Source of the DNA: Gordius sp. MW1
Lineage: Eukaryota > Nematomorpha > Gordioida > Gordea > Gordiidae
Length of the DNA stretch: 64,000 nt
Assembly (NCBI GenBank): GCA_964036665.1
Contig: OZ038526.1
Location: 21,700,001-21,764,000, forward strand
Direction: 5' to 3'
A program made the position numbers and the translations under genes. The notes below the pieces were generated by a model. That model searched no databases. It was not told the DNA's origin and saw only the letters and a program-made list of their open reading frames with translations. Within the stretch, counting starts at the first letter, position 1. Each line of letters opens with the position of its first letter. Positions 22,658-34,915 of this stretch are shown one piece after another.

Positions 22658-23036
22658 GCTGAACGTTAATACTACTGATATGAAAAATAAAACCTTGGTT
22701 TAAATAAAACTAACACTATGTACGCATTAAAGGTGTTAAATTACTTTCGAAACTGACCAGCGTTTTAATAATTTTATAGGTAACATATGACATCATGTGA
22801 TTCCATCCTCCACTAACACTTGGTTCCATTTTACATCATAGCTTAATCACTAATAAAACCATAGACTGCCGAACAGCTGACAATTTTTCAGCAAGTAAAG
22901 AAAGCGTCATTTTGAGGGAAATTTTAACCAAACAATAGAGCTCAACATAATTTATTGTTCTATTTTACTTATTTTGTTCTAGATTTTTTTAATGAGGCTA
23001 ATAGTCTTTTAAAATATATACATAACTTGGGTCTAA
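22658..23036. other. Region upstream of DBT
   Basis: This would hold the DBT promoter and any further 5' exon. No clear TATA box or initiator was found, and no second coding segment is convincing. Confidence 0.4.
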
Positions 23037-23039
23037 TTA

Positions 23040-23911
23040 CACCTCTACAAATTTTGCCTTGTGATCAAATCCCGCAATCCGACCAATAATTCGGATAGAG
23101 AATTTTGCGCTGAAAATTAATATGTTTTTAGTATTTTTCTACAATTACTAGTTTTTAAGATATACGCGGTTGAAGGTGCCAAAAATGCTCTTTTTAAGCC
23201 TTTTTGAGGCTAGATTACGATGGTATTTTTGATATTTAGTGAAAAATAGTAATATATTCATGTAGATTAAAGTTTCATCTATAGGTCCATTAATTTATTT
23301 TTTGGATACACCTCTATATATAAATTTATTCACGTTTTTGTGAACCCCTTCACCTTATCAAAATTCGTCCCACTATGTCTGGAAAAAGGAGTACATTAGA
23401 TTAGAGTACATACTACACACGCGCTGTTTACCACCACATCTCTCTCTTCCTTTCTCCATCTACTACACTCCCGTCCCCATATCTATCCAAGCACATATGA
23501 AGGGGGCGGGAGTGGAGGAGAAAGAGAGGAGAGTAGGTAAAGGGAGAGAGATATGTGTTAGTAATCATCGCGTACTTTGTATGAACTCTAATGTACTCCG
23601 TTTAGCAGACATTGTGGGACGAATTTTGATAAGGAGAGGGGGTTTACGCAAACGCGTATAAATTGTAATATAAGGGTGATATAAAAAAAATAATGGACCT
23701 ATAGATAAAACCTTAATCTACATGAATATATTACTATTTTTCACTAAATATTAAAAATGCCGTGGCAATTTAGCCTCAAAGGGCATTTTTGGCACTTTCA
23801 ACCTCGTATGTCTAAGAAAATGGTAATCGTAGAAAAAAACTAAAAACATATTATTTTTCAGCGCAAAACTCTCTATCAGAATTATTGGTTGGATTGCTGG
23901 ATAGACCTGTG
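23040..23911. mobile_element. Fold-back MITE, copy 2 (872 bp)
   Basis: The ends are CACCTCTACAAAT and ATAGACCTGTG, flanked by TTA on each side. The centre contains CTCTCTTCCTTTCTCC opposite GGAGAAAGAGAGGAGAG around GAAGGGGGCGGGAGTGG. Arms of about 380 bp are inverted copies. Homologous to 8353-9146 and 27368-28285. Non-coding. Confidence 0.7.
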
Positions 23912-25884
23912 TTATCTTAATTCTGAATAATAATTTTTCTCATCATCCACATAGTGGTCAGAATTAACATAAATTTTTTTGAAGAAATCGAATTAGGCCC
24001 CATTATTATATTGCTGATTTACCTTTAATATTTCATTTCCTCATTAGATTGCAACATTTTATGGATTTCTTCTTCATTATATTTATAACTTCTTGGATAT
24101 TCCTTCTCATCCTATTTATAATTGATATTTTTATAAATAGTGCCCAACTCAGTGGGATATTGAAAAAACAGAGGAATTCTAAATAGATATATTAAGAATG
24201 TAAGGCAAAGCTTAGTTGGCAAAAACCATATGCTTTTGTAGATGTAACTTTGTGTCTTACTTTTTTCTTTGTATGCCTATTACCTTTCCCATAGTCTTAA
24301 TTTTATAATTACCTATATAATCCTATTCTAATCGTTATCAACAATATATTCAGTTTGATTCCTTACATTATAATAAATCTCTGAACATCCCCAATTATTT
24401 CCTATTTTTTAGAGATATATTATAACTTTAAATCAATCAAAAACAACTCTGACATGGCAAGCTTGAAAAAAAGTCCTATTATAGGTGCAAAATTAGGCGG
24501 GGGGGGGGGTGTATGATTATCAAATTTGATATTTAAAGAAACACCATCCTTACTACTTGGTGAAAGCAATTACACTATTGTTAATCTTTGAGGGATAGGG
24601 ATATTCAATATTAAACTTTGTAAGGGATAGGGATATTTATCCTAGAATCATATTTTGAGAACGGATTATTTGATTATTCGAACCGTAGTTGTACAAAAAG
24701 AAAATGAATTTAACATATAATTTTTATATAGATATGAATATATGTTTATTATTTACAATACACGAAACATACATATATACACTCAAAACTAATTAATAAG
24801 TAAGGCATGGAGTTATTGGTCACGAACCCTTACAACTAAATATATACATATATCTCATACACGCTAAAATGCAATTCATTGATTATGTGCCACCTTCCTT
24901 TTTATGAACAATTATAATTATTTCGACGCTCTCCAAAAATTTGATCAAATTGATAGTCCAACATGTGCCTTAAGAGGGTAAGAAAGTAAACACAAGTCAG
25001 GGAGGGGACGGAAGACGAGGTAAAGAAATAACTTGTTGTGTATAACACTATTGTTGTATTTATTCGTATAAACAATTTAAAAAATCAACGATTATAATAT
25101 AATTTTGTATATATATAGTAAGGTTGCGTGATAATGGGGTGATACGCGTGATAGTGGAATGATACAAAATTAGGGTAGATGGAGTAATATGCAAAAGTAA
25201 TAATTATGTCCTTGAATAGTGATAATAACATAAGTGGTCTGGTGCTATAACAACTATGTTATCAAAGCCAAATTTGAAAAATTTTGATGTCGAATTTTTT
25301 TTGATATTGTAGGTGAAGAAGCTTGAAAATATATATAAAAGTCAGTAAATTTGGGAATCATTTTATCCACGATAGACTCCGATAAGAATTTTTAAGCAGC
25401 GAGAACACTCGATTTAAGAGCGTTTTAAGCGTGTGTTCTAATTTTTTAAAACATGCTGTATGCGATCGTGATTTAAAAGTGAAAATAGATATATGGGGAT
25501 TGCAACAGACAGATGTTAGTTGTTTAAGCATGTTAATATTATTAATGTAATTAGGTTTGTCTATTTTTTAGATTTAAATACATGATAAGCAATGTCGACA
25601 AATTCCCTTTCTGTCATCAAATTAAAAACTGTATATAATTAAAAAACATAAAAGATAAATATATAAGCTTAAGTCAATGAGAAAGTATTTAAATTCGAGA
25701 TTTGCATAGACTAAAATTCTAAATTCCGGCTTGAGCCATACACGCACAAATATATTTTTTGTCGGCCTTAACGAGCCCGCAGATTTTACAGTAAAATTTG
25801 CTGCAATGCCAGCACTAATTTTAAAAAGCCTACATTGCTTTAAATTATTTTTTGTTGAAACGGTGAATTAAAGGTATTCTACGG
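23912..25884. other. AT-rich intergenic DNA
   Basis: About 2 kb with no supportable gene. Notable only: a G10 run near 24500 and GATACGCGTGATA-type repeats near 25125-25170 that recall the ATCACGCG motif of the LTR at 51905. Confidence 0.4.
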
Positions 25885-26612
25885 GAGTGGTTCTTAACCT
25901 TTTTATACACGCGACCCCCCAAATATTTTATAATTTGTTTGCGGCCCCTCATTTTGTTCATAATAATTTATTGTTATATTATCTATAATATATTGATTTT
26001 CTATTATTTTTTCATTTTTATATATAATAAACATAAAACACAACTTTATTATTTCATTATCTATTTAAAATTTAAATAGATAATGAAAAAATAATAACAT
26101 AAAATCTTCATAATTAAACATAAAAACAATGTTTAAAAAAAAATATATGCATTCGGAAATATATTTAATGAGATTTCTGTTGCTGAACATCTTCAGCCAA
26201 TTTGTTAATTCTTGGTTCAATTAATTGTAATGCTATCCTCATGCAGGAAACTAGTCGCAATCGATTGCGTTTTTTAGTTTTTATATCCACCATAGTTGAG
26301 AAGCCTTTTTCACACAAATATTTACTAGCGAAAGGCAGCAAATTTTGAATTGCTGCTGAAAATAATGGAGGATATTCTGCACGAATTTGTATCCAAAATT
26401 GCCGCAAACTTTTAGTTTTAAACAAAGATTTTAAATTACAATCATTTATTAATTCTAATAATGAATCTTAAGACAACGAGTTCGAATCCCCTGGTGAGTT
26501 TTTTCTACAGCATTTCTGAATATTTTTATTTTATTCTAAAGAAATTTGGCGACCCCCCGGCAAACTTCTCGCGACCCCTAGGGGGTCGCGACCCCCAGGT
26601 TAAGAATCACTG
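25885..26612. mobile_element. hAT (Charlie-like) deletion derivative with perfect TSD
   Basis: The left end GAGTGGTTCTTAACC and right end GGTTAAGAATCACTG are inverted. The flanks are TTCTACGG at 25877-25884 and 26613-26620, an exact 8-bp TSD. The CAGTGRTTCTTAACC-plus-GGTCGCGACCCC end resembles Charlie-type hAT elements. Inside is a minus-strand transposase C-terminus and a short tRNA-like B-box (GAGTTCGAATCCC, near 26478). At 728 bp it is an internally deleted copy. Confidence 0.9.
26165..26425 (-). pseudogene. hAT transposase C-terminal fragment (ZBED/SCAND3-like)
   Basis: About 86 residues. The core LLPFASKYLCEKGFSTM followed by IKTKKRNRL is the hallmark C-terminus of the domesticated-type hAT proteins (LPF.STYLCE.GFS...KTK.RNRL). 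It lies inside the TSD-bounded element 25885-26612. The upstream catalytic region is missing, so this is a relic. Confidence 0.8.
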
Positions 26613-26620
26613 TTCTACGG

Positions 26621-27367
26621 CACCTACAAAATTATTAAAACAAAAAGACTTTCTTAATTATTGAGCTTTACTCAAGTTCTTTCATCTTCCATAGGACAGC
26701 TCGCTTTACTGAAGGTGCCCTCAGTTGGTTGGAATTGGCAAAATTTTGCTAACTTAAAATTTGATAGCAATGGTTGATTTTTTTTCAGCCATAGAAGCAC
26801 ATGACTAAAAATTAAATTTGGTTTAAAAAGAGAATATTAATAATTCTTTTTTTTTATAATTTAATATCCCAGATCTTAAATTAATTGAAATTTTATTTCC
26901 ATTGATGTACTAAGTGCATTCCTTTGTTTTAAATATCTTGCCCCAAGACTGGCCCGCACTTTTTACTCAGGCTCCTCCAATATAAATGAACTGGAATAAT
27001 TTGTCTATTTTTATTGTATAAGACATGCTTTAAATGGTTTTGTTTTCATAACTTTGATTTTTAACATGTTACTTAATAAAATATCAAACTTTACTAAATT
27101 TAACTTAAATCATATAGAGGGTACTGGAAATTTTTTGAATCTGAGTTTAAGCCAATATACCTATTTTTTGGACTTGTTTATTTGTATTTTTGAATAATGC
27201 GATATTAGTCATTCAATCTTAAAGAATGCTTTTTCAGTTTCATCATTATTGACCATGTTCATTTAAACATTTAGTTTTTGCTAAGAAAATCTATAAAAGG
27301 TATCAAACCAAGGTGGATCACAGACTAATAAAATAGATCAGTTATCTTTGAAGGAGATACCCCTGAT
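26621..27367. other. AT-rich intergenic DNA
   Basis: Nothing recognised between the hAT at 25885-26612 and the next fold-back element. Confidence 0.45.
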
Positions 27368-28285
27368 AGCACAGCTCTACAAATATTGACTTTGTGATTT
27401 CATCCCGCTATCAGACCATTTAGTTTAATAGAGAATTTTGCACTGAATAATAATATGTTTTTAGTTTTTTTTCAAAGCTTCCCGTTTTTTGGACAAACGA
27501 GGTTAAAGGTGCAAAAAATGCCAATTACCCCTTTCTGAGATTCAACAGCCACGAAATTTGTAATTTTTATCAAAAAATATTAATTTATTCTCATAGATTA
27601 AAGTTTCATCTATACTTCTATTATTTTATATTTTTTTATACCATCCTTATATTTAAATTTATACGCGTTTGCGTAAACTCCTTCTCCTTATCAAAATTTG
27701 TCCCACGATGACTAGTAAATGGAGTAAATTAGCGTTCATACTGCGTGCGCGATGTTTACTAACACATATCTCTCTCCCTTCACCTACTCCCTCTCTTTCT
27801 CCTCCACTCCCGCCCCTTTCATGTGTGCCTATGCCTAGATAGATATGGGGGCGGGAGTGGAAGAGATGGAGAAAGAGAGAGATGGATGTGTTAGTAAACA
27901 TCGCGTGTGTATTATGTAATCGAATGTACTCCTTTTTCCAGACATAGCGGGACGAATTTTGATAAGGGGAAGGGGTTCACAAAAACGCGAATAAATTTAT
28001 ATATAGAGGTGTAACAAAAAAAATAAATTAATGGGCCTATAGATGAAACTTTAATCTACATGAATATATTACTATTTTTCACTAAATATCAAAAATACCA
28101 TCGTAATCTAGCCTCAAAAAGGCTTAAAAAGGGCATTTTTGGCACCTTCAACCGCGTATATCTTAAAAACTAGTAATTGTAGAAAAATACTAAAAACATA
28201 TTAATTTTCAGCGCAAAATTCTCTATCCGAATTATTGGTCGGATTGCGGGATGTGATCACAAATTCAAAATTTGTAGAGGGTAAT
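27368..28285. mobile_element. Fold-back MITE, copy 3 (about 0.9 kb)
   Basis: It begins CACAGCTCTACAAATATTG and ends near TTTGTAGAGG. The long arms are inverted around CTCCACTCCCGCCCC and GGGGGCGGGAGTGG. Homology with copy 2 (left side) continues outside this element's right end (ACTTGGGTCTAATTA, inverted), so the true ends may lie further out. Non-coding. Confidence 0.65.
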
Positions 28286-28319
28286 TAGACCCAAGTTTTG
28301 TAGATATTTTTATTTGAGT

Positions 28320-29166
28320 TAGAGGTGTGCACGGATCAATCCGATCCGACATCCGATCCGATCCATCCGAACTCGGATTCGGACGGATCGGATCAACATT
28401 TTAATTTTGGAAGTCGGATCGGATCGGATCAACATTTTATTTTAGTCGGATCGGATCGGATTTTCAAATTTAAAATAAACAATAATAATTAAATTAATAA
28501 TTTTTAGTAACCTTTTCATAATTATATTTGCATTCTCTTTTTAATTTACCATTTTTGATGCCCAATACCACCTCTCACCTTGTATTTTCCTAGCATTTTT
28601 TCCCTAGCTAGACTTTCTTGTTTGGCGAGAAAGGAGCTAGTGTCGATCATAAACCAGCACCCGTTTCCTTTTTAGCACACGCATTTTTTTTTATATTAAT
28701 TTAATTTATAAATAGCTAATGTAATTGATTGAATAATTATAATTTACATAAAACATATAAATTAAAAATGTAACTGCTCAACTCCGAAAATTATCAATCA
28801 CAATCTCCCCTTTCCTTAAAGCAGATGCGTAGCTCCTTTCCCCGAACCAGAAAATTTAGATTTTTTATTATTTTTATATGATAATATGGAATTAGTCGAA
28901 TAAAATTTATATTTACTTCAGGTCTATTAAAATTGCTTTAACTTATTTTTATGTATTTTGAATTTAATCATCAATAAAAAGTTCTGTTCGTAAAATTTTA
29001 ATTTATAAATTTCGGATCGGATCGGATCGTATTTAGATTTTAAAAAACTCGGATCGGATCGGATTTCGATTTTAAAAAACTCGGATCGGATCGGATGGAT
29101 ATAAAATTTTTCAAAAACACCTCGGATCGGATCGGATCAAAAAAATTTGATCCGTGCACACCTCTA
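28320..29166. mobile_element. hAT-type MITE with GGATC arrays, perfect TSD (847 bp)
   Basis: The inverted ends TAGAGGTGTGCACGGATCAA and TTGATCCGTGCACACCTCTA are 20 bp with at most one mismatch. The flanks are ATTTGAGT at 28312-28319 and 29167-29174, an exact 8-bp TSD. Both subterminal regions carry arrays of CGGATCGGATC. The interior is AT-rich and non-coding. Confidence 0.92.
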
Positions 29167-29214
29167 ATTTGAGTACGGTGTTCATCATTCAAAAATAAAT
29201 GTAGAAACTAAAAT

Positions 29215-29360
29215 CCAAATGTAAGAGTGACAGCTGTAAGAGATTATAAGAATTTACATTTATTATGTGAACAATAGGTTTAAATTGTTCTTAAATCTTG
29301 TATACTTGGTGAGAGCAAATAGATTATCCGCTAGATGGCGGTGCAACTAATTTTAGTGTA
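29215..29360. repeat. Dispersed repeat, homologous to 38585-38735
   Basis: It shares ATTTACATTTATTAT, TACTTGGTGAGAGC (TACACTTGGTGAAAGC in the partner) and CCGCTAGATGGCGGT with the other site. No ends or coding capacity are visible. Confidence 0.55.
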
Positions 29361-29816
29361 ATTTTTTCCACATATATATTGTTTATTTAAACGTAAGAAC
29401 ATTATAAAAACGAAGTGTTAAAATTGGAAAAATATAAGAGTGGGTATAAAACTAAATAAATTATTATAATTCAAAAGCGTCGCATGTGTCATCTATTAAT
29501 AGCGGCCAGCTGTCGGCCAGGGATTTAAAATTGTACTTTGCTATAAAAATATTTTTTTAAGTAAAAAATTTGTGGAATATTTAGAGGGCGGCCACGGCTG
29601 ATTTCTTTGAAAAGCTTGGCGGCAGGACCAAAAGACCCAGAGTGGGAGGCAACGAGAGTGCATAAAATTCAATCTCATTAGCAGCCTACATTACTTTATA
29701 TAAATTCGCTCATGTTTCGGCCGATTAATTACATCAAGTGCGGATCAATCGTTTGTACAAGCTCTAGATGGCTGATCTGCCAACGTCAACCCAGGGACCC
29801 CCTTCCCCATAACCTT

Positions 29817-30357
29817 AAGACAAAAGGATTGGGACGCTGGTCTCGTTCCGCGCTCCGTTGATTACCTTTTATCGAGTTGTGACGCCCGCCAGCACTTCAA
29901 CCTTAAAACTTTGGTTTTTGATGGATTGGGTCACGAGTGGCTAGAAGCTTATCTTAGTTCACTTTCTGGTTTAACGTTGGAGGACCCTGAGTTAGCATAT
30001 CCCATCGGCCCCCTATTCAAAGGAATGTTTCTGCCGCAACTGCCCCCAGAAGGTAGACATTTGTACAAGGCACCCCCTACACTGCCTTTATAATAATTTG
30101 ACATAAGGCACGAAAAGGTGAATAGCTTTATGCAAGTCGCGCTTAAAAAAGCCAATATTGCGTCCGTTTTAGAGCCGTCAGACCCTTCGTTGAAAGAAAG
30201 GATGCGACCAGACGGCTCTACCCTGATCGCTTGGCAAAATGGTCTACCCCTTAAATGACATTTTACTTGCATAGACATTTTCGCCTCCTCTAACCAGAAC
30301 TACAACGCTCTGACCCCCGCTGAGGACCGCAAAACGAAGTTAGCATTGCTATTGAAA
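29817..30357 (+). pseudogene. Non-LTR retrotransposon ORF, C-terminal region, broken
   Basis: The first part reads QKDWDAGLVPRSVDYLL then LGHEWLEA. After an in-frame stop it resumes with ALKKANIASVLEP, MRPDGSTLIAWQNG and TCIDIFASS. The order HEWLEA, then RH, ALxxANxxSVLEP, RPDGxTLxxW and xDxFA matches the minus-strand fragment at 54433-54900. These tails follow the reverse transcriptase in some LINE-like proteins; the (K/R)PD...D pattern recalls the restriction-like endonuclease of R2-type elements, which is inference. The cysteine/histidine segment is not intact here, and several stops and frame changes show it is dead. Confidence 0.6.
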
Positions 30358-30359
30358 TA

Positions 30360-32040
30360 GAACATAGTTAAACAAATACCTTTACATTCACAAAGTGACA
30401 ATTTTATTATAGTGTAAGCATATTATGTCCTAAAATATTTACTTTTTATCAAAAGCAATCATTCATTTATTAATAAAGTATATGCACATATATTTTTATA
30501 TAGTGTAAAATGGCACAGAAACCCTACCTTTATAATGTAAAAGGACATAAATGGCAAATCAAATTTATTTTCTGTATTGGTGAGTTGAACGCGATATTTC
30601 GGGCTATTATAGCCATCATCAGAGGGGAAAAAAGGTGAAGCTGAAATCACATAAACTAAAAAGTGATTTATGACCAGTTTTTGAGGCGTACCATGAGCTC
30701 ATACATAACAAACTCCTAATGGACCGTTTGATAAGCACGGAAGTCCCTGGGGTGCATAATTTTTTTTTAGCTATTGTAGTTAATTTTATATAATTAGAAA
30801 ATCCATCACATCAGATAGGGTGATGTAACGCGAAACTTGATAATGCTATATTTACTACTTCATCAGAAGAACACATACTATATGTTCTTATCATATATTC
30901 ATGTTGAGAATACTAATATGCAATATAATTATAAAAAAATTATTTAAAAGCCCTAAGGATCATTTATATTTTATTCGACAAGCCAAAAATACGGATATTG
31001 AAATTTTAGGGTTTCGATGTGTAAATTACCCAATATCATAGGTATTCTAATTATTTTAATTAAAAATTATTATTTCTAAATGAGAATCACATAATGAAAT
31101 ATACAAAACTAAATAAAATTTTATAATTCTGATGGTCAAAAAAAGATCGCTAACAAAATCCGTTCTCGTCCAGAGGTCTAAATTTTCGTTTAATCTCAAC
31201 TCCCTTTATCAAAATCTCGCCTCGGTTCTTTCACGCCTCGGTTCTTTGAGACAAGACGAGATCGCGATTTTTGTCTGAATTTCACAAAAATATTTTTATT
31301 ACCAATAAATCAAAGAATATGTCTTTCTCTGACTCCATACTCCCGATTTGGGACCATACGCTTCATTTTGCATTTTGGGGTAAAAAAAATTTAAAAAATT
31401 TGCCTATATATTATGAACATAACGGTTAGATTAAAACAATCACCCCCATTACCTGTAACACCTTGTCCTTCGAAAATTCGCTTAGAAGGATAATGAGCCC
31501 GTTTCGACGATTTGGTGACTTACTGTAGATTTACTTGTATCCCTCTCCTAACTCCTAAACTTTGGTTTCAGATTATTAAAAAGATGAAAGTTGTATAAAA
31601 ATGTGAAAACAATAAGCGTAGGAATTATTAATAATGTGAAACCTATTGGAAAATTGCATTATAAACAAGGGGAAATATTTTAAAAATTTATTTAATAACA
31701 CAACTTACTTTTTTGTGAGCTTATTATATATGCCATCTGGCGAATATTTACATTATGTTAAATTTATTTCTAAATCAGCTTTATAAAGTTTATCTAGAGG
31801 TTAGGATTGTACAATCCATAACTTTTAAAATATGTTAGCCGAACATTAAATTTATTGATCATAGATTTTGTTCAAAAGTTTAGACTTCGTTATTAAACAT
31901 AACTTCAAGATGTAGACTATGAGTCGTCTTAACGCCTGTAAACGTTAAGAAAAACGACTGTTAGTTGGGGAGGTCTTTAGTATGTACTAGCCCATGGGTC
32001 TAGCCTCATCATAAAAATTGAGGTTAGATCCTTAATTAAA
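30360..32040. other. AT-rich DNA, nothing firm
   Basis: No gene supported. A short direct duplication (CGCCTCGGTTCTTT, twice near 31217-31245) and CTCGTCTC-type motifs near 31150-31280 suggest a decayed MITE; similar GAGACGAGAC motifs lie at 46680-46770. Confidence 0.4.
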
Positions 32041-32225
32041 AACATAAATTGCATAGCAATTAATACGCAATTTTTACGCAATTTTTACGCAATTTTTACG
32101 CAATTCGGTTTGTGTTTCAATCGTGTCATGTTTTTACACACGTGGAGGATGTAGGATAATTTTTATGCAATTCACAGGGCGTTCACCCTTTGCTATAAAA
32201 AATGTCCGTCTGTCTTATCCTTTCT
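32040..32225. mobile_element. Helitron-like remnant with an 11-bp tandem repeat
   Basis: ATAAATTGCATAGCAATTAA is the family 5' block, inverted. It is followed by four tandem units of ACGCAATTTTT (about 32066-32105). The rest is degraded, with TGTCCGTCTGTC near 32203. Confidence 0.5.
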
Positions 32226-32791
32226 TCCCTTGTCCAACTCGTTAGTTTATCATGATTCTGGTACCATTATTAATTGTCCTCAAATCCCTTTATGGCCTAA
32301 TAAGAAATATGATGAGAGTTAATTGACTATAAATCCCAAAATTTGCTGCATTGCAGATGTTTTAATGCGGTCACAAGGAAAGTTTAAAGGTTTATAAATC
32401 TTTGTTGAATACCCTGAAGAATCTCTTCCCCTTGGCAAAAAGTGTGTGTGTCCCTTACCTAACCCTCGCTTCCGCCCCCGAATTACCCTATACAAGCTGT
32501 GGCTACCCTCTTTACTATAGAGGCGCACGTTTTATTAAATATTAATGCATGAAGCAACACCAAATGATTGTAATTTTCGCAAGTATTCTCCAGGGTTAAG
32601 CAGGAAAAAATATAGGGCTTTATATTCTCTAGTACTAAATATAGATAGATAGTTGTTTAAATGGTTTTAAATATGATTGATGATGGTCAATAGACTATGT
32701 GAGGATGTTAGTTGGAGGAGTAGGCATAAGCATAGGATAGGGATAGTAGAAAATAGTGATCGTTAAGAAGTGGATGGGCATTAGAAGCCAG
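32226..32791. other. No supported gene
   Basis: A 69-codon minus-strand frame (32319-32528) is open but resembles no family I know and has no supporting splice or promoter signal. Confidence 0.4.
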
Positions 32792-32833
32792 CAGAGCTGT
32801 TGAAGCTACTTTACCACAGTAACTAGTTAAGTT

Positions 32834-33615
32834 TAGAGATGCACCGATACCAAGTATCGGCATGGTATCGGCGCCGACCTTGCCAAAAGAATCGGCCCGA
32901 TACTTTGCTAGTATCGGCAATTACCAAGCCCATACCTTTTTCAATATGAAACTTAAAAAATAATATTTATAGTATCTCCTACCATTAAAAAATAGAGGAC
33001 TTTTTAAATTTTTTGAAAATTGTTTCATTTGATTGGCTATAAATAATTCTATGTGGAGTATAATAAACTCATTGACCATCTGTTCCGAATAACTGCGCTT
33101 TTAAGTAAATATTGTTTTATTTTAAAAATTATTATATATTAAGCCTTAGATGGATTCTTTAGATACACTATGGAGTTATTTTGTTGTGTCAGCAGATGAA
33201 AAATTTGTAATCTGTGAATTATGCAAAGCTAAAATAAGTCGTGGGGGCAAAAACAAACATTATTTACTTTTTTATAAAATAAATTTATGTATTAATAAAA
33301 TATAAAGTGTACCATAATAAAATTTAAATTTCTTTTTTGATCTATTAATCACAATACTTTTGAATTAATTAATAACAAAATTTATTATTATAAATTAATA
33401 TTATATTATAAATTATAATTACAATTGTTTTATCGTCAAAATTCTGATCTACCAAAATTTGGATGTGACTTAATTTATAATATTTAATTTGCATATATTT
33501 TTTAGTATAAAATTTTTTTTATTATAAGTATCGGCATGGTATGTATCGGCAAAAAAATCTTAAGTATCGGCTGGTATCGGTATCGGCATAAAATAGTGGT
33601 ATCGGTGCATCTCTA
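32834..33615. mobile_element. Nested hAT (782 bp), perfect TSD GTTAAGTT
   Basis: The ends TAGAGATGCACCGATAC and GTATCGGTGCATCTCTA (last base variable) are inverted. GTTAAGTT flanks both sides (32826-32833 and 33616-33623). The subterminal parts repeat TATCGGCA/GGTATCGG. It keeps only the 5' part of a transposase gene (BED finger), so it is an internal-deletion derivative inserted into the older hAT 32792-35815. Confidence 0.92.
33150..33305 (+). pseudogene. BED zinc-finger N-terminus of a hAT transposase
   Basis: A 51-codon frame: MDSLDTLWSYFVV, then ICELCKAKISRGGKNKHY. The aromatic W..YF, the C-x2-C pair and the RGGK motif are those of BED fingers, which bind transposon ends. The closing histidines are lost where the deletion joins unrelated AT-rich sequence. 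DNA-binding remnant only. Confidence 0.75.
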
Positions 33616-33730
33616 GTTAAGTTACAGTTACTTTCACAAAAATGTAACTAATTAAAGTCACAAATTACTTACCTGATGGAACTAGTTACAACTAAAGTCA
33701 CAAAAAACAATATTTTTTGATATTATTTAT

Positions 33731-34003
33731 CTAAACATTTATATAAAAATCAGAAGGTAATAAATGATAATTCGATTTCAATAATACGTTATTTTCTATA
33801 TTGTCATCTAATAAGCTAGTTCGCTTTTCACTGAAAATTAATTTACCAAGACTAAAAAGACGCTCGACGGGGGCGCTAGATGGTAAGGGTACATTGAATT
33901 TAATGAAAAGTTTCTTCAATTTAGGGAAATTATTATATATTAACAAATCACTATTATTCGAATTTAAAATTGTATGAATTCTCACTGAGAGAACGCCTAC
34001 CAC
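33731..34003 (-). pseudogene. hAT transposase C-terminal dimerisation domain
   Basis: About 90 residues: FPKLKKLFIKFNVPLPSSAP, VERLFSLGKLIFSEKRTSL, then NVLLKSNYHL. This matches the hAT dimerisation core (P.SSA..ER.FS.G......KR..L). It belongs to the outer element 32792-35815; the DDE catalytic part is not recognisable. Confidence 0.75.
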
Positions 34004-34809
34004 TTAGTAGGTTTGAGGTCATGGCTTTGGACATAACTTATTCCTCTGAATATAAATACTCCAAAAAATTGGCAAAACCTAAAATTTAAGCTATGGACAG
34101 AAGGTTATTTAATTTGGAAGAAATAATATTAATAGCCTGCTAAAAAACATCTTAATATTACTGAGTATTGCATACCAGCAAGAAGTATTATGATTAGTGA
34201 AAATAACATTAGCAATGTCAAAGAATTTTTGGCTTTGGCTATGTAATTTCCAAATGATTGGGAAAAATGCCTTAAAGGCTCATGCAAATGTTGCTTTTTA
34301 TACATTATATAATCAGCATTTATGTTAAGTAATAGTAAGTTTAGGTAATTTAACACTGATTATATAGCAAATTTTAGGTTTTTGAAATGAAAGTTGTAAC
34401 CAGCAAAATTTGTCTATTTTCCATTTTCAATTATTAATAATTATATTCAAAAAAATTTTATATATTGCCTTTACAAAGTTTAATATTGATAACTCTTAAT
34501 AAATTTGCAAATAAATACATTATAAACACAAGCATAGTAAAATTTAAGAAGGGAGAGACAGAGCATTTTACAATGGAAAGGTCATTACTTTTCATAGCTT
34601 TTCTAATTTGCCATATTTATTTGAAGGGTGAGAAGGGAGGACAAAATCAAGACATTAAGATACCTTTTAATTGATAAAAATTTAACAATCAGTTCTCCAA
34701 TCTGTTAAATGTACTCAGAATAAAAATTATTTCAATTTCCACAAACTCAATTTAACTTTATTTTTATAAAATATTAACGCTAAATATTAGTTAATATTGA
34801 GTATTATTA

Positions 34810-34915
34810 ATTAAAATTACTGAGCATTTTTTGAAATTAGTGAGCATTTTATATTTATAGCTGAGCATTATTAAGTTTATGTACTGAGCATTTTTGAATT
34901 TTTTACTAAGCATTT
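34810..34915. repeat. Five spaced copies of a TGAGCATT motif
   Basis: ACTGAGCATTTT, AGTGAGCATTTT, GCTGAGCATTAT, ACTGAGCATTTT and ACTAAGCATTT follow each other at intervals of about 22-27 bp. The spacing suggests a degenerate tandem array inside the outer hAT. Confidence 0.6.

Noticed and set aside
29911-30093. ORF starting MVFDGLGHEWLEA as an independent gene
   Set aside because: The flanking frames show it is part of a broken LINE ORF tail.
32319-32528. 69-codon minus-strand ORF as a host gene
   Set aside because: No similarity that I can name, no neighbouring exons, low-complexity flanks.
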